From contig CAVXHG010000008.1 in assembly GCA_963761525.1 (NCBI GenBank), positions 558,001 to 622,000 of the forward strand: a stretch of DNA of 64,000 nucleotides, in the 5' to 3' direction. Positions 59,080 through 64,000 of the stretch are shown here, one piece after another. The position numbers and the translations under genes were made by a program. The notes below the pieces were generated by a model. It saw only the letters and a list, made by a program, of their open reading frames with translations. It did no database searches and was not told the DNA's origin. This DNA is from BOG-931 sp963761525 (GTDB lineage Bacteria; Pseudomonadota; Alphaproteobacteria; Rhizobiales; Xanthobacteraceae). How positions within the stretch are numbered: position 1 is the first letter of the stretch; each line of letters starts with the position of its first letter.

Positions 59080-59861
59080 ATGAGTCGCGATGACGACGGC
59101 ACGACAAATCCGCTAGAGGCGAAGCGTGCTGCGGCGAAGCGCAACGGCAGCGAACGCGCGGCGGCGCAGCAGAAGCCGATCGAACTTTATTACTGGCCGA
59201 CGCCGAACGGCTGGAAGATCTCCATCATGCTCGAGGAGTGCGGGCTGCCTTACGTCGTCCGGCCGGTCGACATCTCCAAGGGCGAACAGTTCGCGCCGCA
59301 ATTTCTGAAGATCTCGCCGAACAATCGCATGCCGGCCATCGTCGATCCCGACGGTCCCGGCGGCCGGCCGATCTCGGTGTTCGAGTCCGGCGCCATCCTG
59401 CAATATCTCGGCCGCAAGACCGGAAAGTTCTATCCGCGCGACGAGCGCGCGCGCGTCGCGGTCGACGAGTGGCTGTTCTGGCAGATGGGCGGGCTCGGTC
59501 CGATGGCGGGGCAGGCCATCCATTTCCGCCGTTACGCGCCGGAGCCGATCCCGTACGCGCTCGCGCGCTACACCGACGAGGTCAACCGGCTCTACGGCGT
59601 CATGAACACACGACTTGCGGAGCGCGAATTCCTGGCCGGCCGTTATTCGATTGCCGACATTGCCTGCGTCGGCTGGGTTCGTCTTGCCGAGCGGCAGGGC
59701 AGGACCTCGCGCAGTTTCCGCATCTCAAGCGCTGGTTCGAAACGATCCGCGCGCGGCCCGCCGTCAAGCGCGCTTTTGCCATCCGCGTCGAGGCGGCGTC
59801 CGCGGTCGACACCAACGATCCGAAGGTGCGCGCGGTGTTGTTCGGCCAACGCGCGCGATAG
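59080..59861 (+). pseudogene. Glutathione S-transferase (YfcG/YghU-like), frameshifted once
   Basis: Thiol-transferase-type GST. ATG 59080 begins a basic lead (MSRDDDGTTNPLEAKR) and the fold follows: PIELYYWPTPNGWKISIMLE, SPNNRMPAIVDPDGPGGRPI and VFESGAILQYLGRKTGKFYP. After AERQG at about 59698-59700 the frame is lost; adding one C there restores QDLAQFPHLKRWFETIRARP and the C-terminus ending VLFGQRAR. The repaired length of 260 residues is normal. Likely a one-base sequencing deletion. A strong terminator precedes the gene, so its promoter must be very close or within it. Confidence 0.87.
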
Positions 59862-59872
59862 AAGCGCAGTGG

Positions 59873-60314
59873 TCAGTTCGCCCGCGTCCAGGTCTGCGTC
59901 TTGCAGATAATGCTCATCACGCAGCCCTTGAGCTCCGCGGTGTTCGGCCCGGTCATGGTGAAGGAGCCGATATAGGTCTTGCCGTCGTAGGCGTTGTAGA
60001 CCTCGCCGGACCATTGATCCGGCGTGCCGCTCGGCTTCATGCCGAGCACGATCGGCACGCCGAGCAGCGGCCGGCTCTGCTTCGCCGGCATCGGGATTGT
60101 TCTTGTCGGTCTTCGGCCTGCCGGTGGCCGGATCGTTCGGCTCCTTGAGCCAGACCAGCGAACCGCACAGCGCGCCGCCGCAATTGGTTATGCGGACCTG
60201 GCTTTCCCTGTCGCCCGTGTACCAGGTGCCAGCCGGATCGGCGGCGACCGCAGGCACTGATCGATGGTTCGCCGAAAGGCAAAGCGCTACTACTGCTAAA
60301 CGAAACGTTGTCAT
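59873..60314 (-). pseudogene. DUF2147-family secreted protein, frameshifted once
   Basis: A DUF2147 periplasmic protein, about 146 residues when repaired. N-terminal frame from ATG 60314 has a signal (MTTFRLAVVALCLSANHRSV) and PAGTWYTGDRESQVRITNCG plus GALCGSLVWLKEPNDPATGR. The C-terminal frame carries SRPLLGVPIVLGMKPSG, QWSGEVYNAYDGKTYIGSFT and ELKGCVMSIICKTQTWTRAN. They join near 60088-60092 if one base is removed. Conserved on both sides of the break, so a sequence insertion is likely. Function of the family is unknown. Confidence 0.85.
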
Positions 60315-60590
60315 ACCGGGCCTCGACCATTCGATGGGACGTGCGGCCGAAGATAGTCGACCGCATCGGAATTGCCTAGTTGCGGGGGTTTCTCGGCAAC
60401 CCGACCCGCCTTCGCCGCGCTGTTGATTAATGGCAGGTGACGTCATCGCCCGCGGCAGTTCAGAATCGATTCATCGCATTGCTTAAACTGCCATTCAAAT
60501 TTGCCGATGATTATCCGCGTATCGGCTGAGGCAAGGCCGGGGACGAAGCGAACACAATCGCGCAACGGGGCGTGGATAGGGGAATAAATT

Positions 60591-60896
60591 ATGGCACGGT
60601 TTGAAATTCTCGACAGCAATGCGGCGCCACTCGGAGCGGGGCCGATGTCCGCCGACATGTTGTTTGAGATCGGGATGATGTATTCGGTCGGCCGCGATAC
60701 GCCGGTCGATCTCATCTCCGCGCACAAATGGTTCAATCTTGCGGCGGTGAGGGGCAGCACCGAAGCGATCCGGCTGCGCCGCGAGGTGGCAGATCAGATG
60801 TCGGATGCCGAGATTGCCGTCGCGCAACGCGCGGCGCGCGATTGGCTACGCGGCAATCTCGATATGCCTGCGCCGGTTTGTGCGATGGCGGCTTGA
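60591..60896 (+). CDS. Sel1-repeat-like small protein
   Basis: A 101-residue protein from ATG 60591 with a Sel1-like helix pair: ADMLFEIGMMYSVGRDTPVD followed by LISAHKWFNLAAVRGSTEAI, the A-H-K-W-x-N-x-A-A pattern of Sel1 repeats. The C-terminal helix region (MSDAEIAVAQRAARDWLRGN) is charged. Sel1 modules bind other proteins. A common, uncharacterised gene of rhizobia. No membrane segment. Confidence 0.85.
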   Translation: MARFEILDSNAAPLGAGPMSADMLFEIGMMYSVGRDTPVDLISAHKWFNLAAVRGSTEAIRLRREVADQMSDAEIAVAQRAARDWLRGNLDMPAPVCAMAA

Positions 60897-60936
60897 GCCA
60901 ATCACGTAAGGGCTCATTTGGCTCGCGTCGTAGGAG

Positions 60937-63265
60937 TCACGCCGCGAGCTTGCGCACCCGGAATTGATACATTCCGACGAATGTATTGGGCTCCTCGGTC
61001 TCAAAGCCAAGCCAGCAATCGAGATCGAGCGGCGCGGAGGGATGCGGAAAGCGCGTCGTGAAGCGTTGCAGTGTCGCGGGATTGCCCAACAGGAATCCGG
61101 CGAACTGCAGATTGTTCGCCGCAAGAAACGCCTTGATTTCCGGCAAGCTGACGCGATGCTCCTGCACGTGAAACAGCAAGTCACGGCATTCGTCCATCGA
61201 ATAAAAGTCACTCAACTTCGAAAGAGATTGGGCCAACGGATCGTCATTGGCGATGAGATCTTGCCGGAAACGGCGAATATCGTCCGGCGTTGACCGATAG
61301 CCTCGAGCCGCGATCAGAGCGCGAGCTGCGACGATGTGCTGGCGTGCCAGTGCGCTGTAAAGCCCCACTTGCATGAGGCCTCCCGGGCGCAGCAAGCCCA
61401 GCAACAGACGCCAGCCGTGCCACGGATCAGCAAGATGATGCAGGACACCGGATACGTCGATGAAATCGAACGAACGGCCGAGTCCTTCGATCTGCGTGAT
61501 GTCTGCCTGCGCGAACTCGACGTTGCTGATGCCGAACTTCTGCGCCATGCGTTTCGCGTAACTGAGGCTCGCGAGGCTCAGATCGACGGCGAGGATTTGG
61601 ATTCCCGGGATGCACGGCGCGAGGTCGATGGCGGAGAGGCCGGTGCCGCAGCCGGCAATCAGCACATCGCCAGTCAATGGCGGCCCTGAATAGGTTGAAA
61701 CGGCGGTTTCACCCAATGGCCCCGGTCTGAGCCACCGCGGATAGGGGTTCTCTTCATATTGTTCGCGCACGGCCGAGGACACGCCGTCGCCGATTGGCGT
61801 TAGCACCGGCATGGTCGCTGCAAGCCGGCGCTCCTCGGCGTAATCGCTGACCTGAAGAATGGTCAATTCACGCGCCGCTTCAGGCAATGAACGATCAAGC
61901 AGTGCGGTACTGTTTGCCAGTCTGTGAAGAGGGAAATATGCGCTGACGATGACGGGCCAAATCGCGGGAAACGGTAGCCCGCGTGTTAAGGCGGTCTCCA
62001 GTGCCTCGCCAAGCTCGCGAGCCTGCTCCGCTTCGGTCGCGGTGGTTGGGAAAATGTACTGGTTGTTGAAGCACTGTCGCGCCACGGCGCAATAGAAAGT
62101 GAGCAGCTTCTCATCGGGTTCGCCGGCCTCGGCGCTTGCCAGCATGCCGTAACGCAAATTGGTAAAGACGCGTTCGAGATCGAGGTCCGGTAACGGACCG
62201 GACTTGAGCAGTTCGCGCAGCAGCGGGTCGCGCGCCAAAACGACGGCCCCCGACTTCACCGAAAATCTCGTCGCGCGACAGGCGTTCCGGCCACGCCGAA
62301 TTGACGCGTGATATCAGATCTTTCACCGCGCTATCGAGCTTGATAATCGTAATGCAAACATTGGTCAGATCACGCGGGCGCCCCCAGTCCTCGCGCAACG
62401 CGCGCAAGAGAAGCCCGCGAAGGGCTTCGTTTTTGGACGTGAAACGGACGTGCTTGACGCAATTGGTAAACTGCAGCCGGGTCTCGGCCGTTTCATTGAG
62501 TGATAAAGCGCGTTGAGCGGTTTGCACGGCACCGGCAAAATCTCCGGTTGCCAGGTAGGCCGCACAAAGCTTGTCATGTACGCCCGGAAGGTCAGGCCGC
62601 GCCGCGAGCGCTTGCTCATAATGGCGCGCAGCATCACGGGGCTGACCCTGCAGGATTAGAGCGGCGCCCAATCCGGCGTGTGCTTCCGCGTGCTGCGGCT
62701 CGGCTGCCAAAGCCCGTTGATAGGCGCGGATTGCCTCTTCGAGGCGTCCTTGTTCCAAGAGCACATTTGCGAGATTGAAATGCGCCTGGGCCAAATTTGG
62801 AGCGAGCGCGATTGCTCGCTGATAACACGCGTCCGCTTCGGCAATAAGGCCTTGCTCACGACGAACATTGCCAAGATTGAGGTGCGCTAGAGCGTGATCG
62901 GGACGCAATGCAATCGCGCGCTCAAGATGTGCCGCGACCTTTTGCATTTCGGCGAGCGAACGGTAGGCAAGGGCAATGTTGTAGTGATATTCGGCGACCC
63001 GATCGTTGACGGCGATGGCCTTGCCGATGAGTTCGACGGATAGGGTCGCATTTTCCGCTTGCAAGGCGATCAAGCCGAGATTGTGCAGGCTGTCGGCGTG
63101 ATTGGGATCTATCGAAAGGACGGTGCGATAGCTGCGCTCAGCCTCGGCGAATGCGCCGGCGCGGTGTTGCGCCACCGCCATGGCGAACTGATCCATGCGA
63201 ACTGATATAGTTCCTGATGTTGTCGCGCCGCGGGCGCGCGATGCTCGCCGCTCTTCCCGGTTCAT
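60937..63265 (-). pseudogene. TPR-repeat methyltransferase, frameshifted once
   Basis: One long gene read in two frames. From ATG 63265 come about nine TPR units (for example EYHYNIALAYRSLAEMQKVA and PEQ-type AEAHAGLGAALILQGQPRDA). At about 62257-62262 one extra G breaks the frame after the R-D-E-I-F-G segment; the second frame continues LARDPLLRELLKSGPLPDLD and a SAM methyltransferase (VLIAGCGTGLSAIDLAPCIP, FDFIDVSGVLHHLADPWHGW). Repaired length is 775 residues, one fused TPR-methyltransferase as known in alphaproteobacteria. Substrate unknown. A sequencing insertion is likely. Confidence 0.85.
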
Positions 63266-63396
63266 GGCTGCTCGTCATGTCCTAATGAACGCACCGATGG
63301 TGCTAACGAAGCCATTAATAGGGGTCAACGCCTTGTAATAGGGGCGACGCCTTGGGTTTGACGGCGAAGTTTGAGAGGCATACCTAGCGGGCAGCC

Positions 63397-63489
63397 GGAG
63401 AGGTGGCCGAGTGGCTGAAGGCGGCGGTTTGCTAAACCGTTATACGGTCTAAAGCCGTATCATGGGTTCGAATCCCATCCTCTCCGCCA
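63397..63489 (+). tRNA. tRNA-Ser (anticodon GCU)
   Basis: Class II tRNA with a long variable arm. The acceptor stem GGAGAGG (63397-63403) pairs with CCTCTCC (63479-63485), discriminator G, and CCA is encoded. The anticodon loop reads TTTGCTAAA, anticodon GCT, for AGC/AGU serine codons. The T loop GGTTCGAATCC is standard and the variable arm TACGG...CCGTA is paired. Confidence 0.97.
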
Positions 63490-64000
63490 ATTCATTTTGC
63501 CCTGCTGCACAGCGTGTTGGTGCGAAGAGCCGGTTCTGCGAACTGAATTCCAGGTTCAAATTTCAGAATCGAGGAATCGTGCATTGCAAGCCCTCAATGC
63601 GCGCCGCGGTTCGCAGGAAAACTGTTCATGGCGCCTGCACTACGACCGGCGTTGTGATTCTCCTGGGGTTGATCGCTAAATGCGGCTCGCGATCGCTGCT
63701 GATGGTCGAGCAACGGCGCTTTCTGGCGAGTTCTGTTGTGATTTTCGTCCGTTTTTGAGAGCATTTTGAACGGGTTTCGAGCAACGATACGCAACGTGTG
63801 ACTAGGCAATACTCAATCGATTGAATTCCGTAGTGTTTCCGTCCTGATTGCGATCGCGCCCATAAGCTATTGATAAATAATAATTTTTTGTGAAATGGTT
63901 TGATTCCGTAAAAGAGACCGGCCGATGGCATTTGCGTGTTTTTTACGCAACACCTTGCCGAAAACGACAGGGACAGCATGCGAACCTGGCTGTTCTTGAT
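63490..64000. other. 511-base end region without a supported gene
   Basis: Frames on both strands give no recognisable protein. The last part is AT-richer. ATG 63978 (reading MRTWLFL to the window edge), with AGGGAC before it, may be the start of the next gene, but only seven codons are visible. No integrase or repeat of the tRNA 3' end was seen. Confidence 0.35.

Noticed and set aside
63397..63489. tRNA-Ser as an integration site of a mobile element
   Set aside because: No integrase, no repeat of the tRNA 3' end and no island-type genes seen in the 511 bases after it.
63626..63979. Minus-strand ORF of 117 residues after the tRNA
   Set aside because: No family pattern and no ribosome site; probably chance in an AT-richer stretch.
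1..64000. CRISPR arrays, insertion sequences and rRNA genes
   Set aside because: No regularly spaced repeats, no transposase-like ORF with terminal repeats and no rRNA-like stretch were found by reading through the window.

Overview
The window looks like chromosome of an alphaproteobacterium in the Hyphomicrobiales (Rhizobiales), closest in style to Bradyrhizobiaceae/Xanthobacteraceae. The basis is the flagellar gene order, a CckA-type hybrid kinase, a long-form PurC, a two-gene ergothioneine set, many orphan Bug/TctC and NMT1-type binding proteins, and GC-rich codon use. This is family-level recognition by eye; no database search was made.

Layout. 1-489: end of a MetE-like methionine synthase. 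486-5910: flagellar export and rod genes (fliO-fliP on the minus strand; flgB-flgC-fliE-fliQ-fliR-flhB on the plus strand) behind a CtrA-like box. 6001-8622: cckA, the kinase upstream of CtrA, ending in a clear terminator. 9431-15073: a TonB siderophore receptor, a PiuC/YbiX-type hydroxylase and exbB-exbD-tonB. 15241-18302: an unrecognised four-gene module with two small membrane proteins and a heme c/beta-propeller protein. 19431-21435: cupin, GST and amidohydrolase. 21422-32445: accessory metabolism (orphan Bug proteins, CoA transferase, Asp/Glu racemase-like enzyme, flavin monooxygenase, MFS, GlcG-like protein) around housekeeping purC. 32505-38684: a second TonB system in one direction (DUF2946, receptor, outer-membrane barrel, exbB-exbD-tonB), preceded by a near-perfect 21-bp palindrome that resembles a metalloregulator operator. 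38920-42793: UbiD-family decarboxylase, cupin, orphan binding protein, polysaccharide deacetylase. 43023-45276: egtB-egtD. 45445-56491: a probable aromatic or dicarboxylate catabolic island with a Tat-exported ThDP enzyme next to a c-type cytochrome, a gentisate-dioxygenase-like cupin, maleylacetate reductase, SDR, FMN reductase, maleate-isomerase-like protein, Bug proteins and an NHL propeller. 56575-63489: gatB, a small basic protein, GST, DUF2147, a Sel1-like protein, a TPR-methyltransferase and tRNA-Ser(GCU).

Six otherwise well-conserved genes (fliO, fliQ, a YidB/DUF937 gene, a GST, a DUF2147 gene and the TPR-methyltransferase) are each broken by a single one-base indel, five apparent insertions and one deletion. 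Sequence error in a draft or long-read assembly is the simplest explanation. Apart from CckA I see no dedicated transcription regulator in the 64 kb, even beside the catabolic clusters.

The best candidates for undescribed biology are the periplasmic ThDP enzyme plus cytochrome c pair (46557-48886), the four-gene membrane/heme c/propeller module (15241-18302), the palindrome-controlled TonB metal operon (32505-38741), and the cysteine-less racemase-family enzyme (26932-27684).
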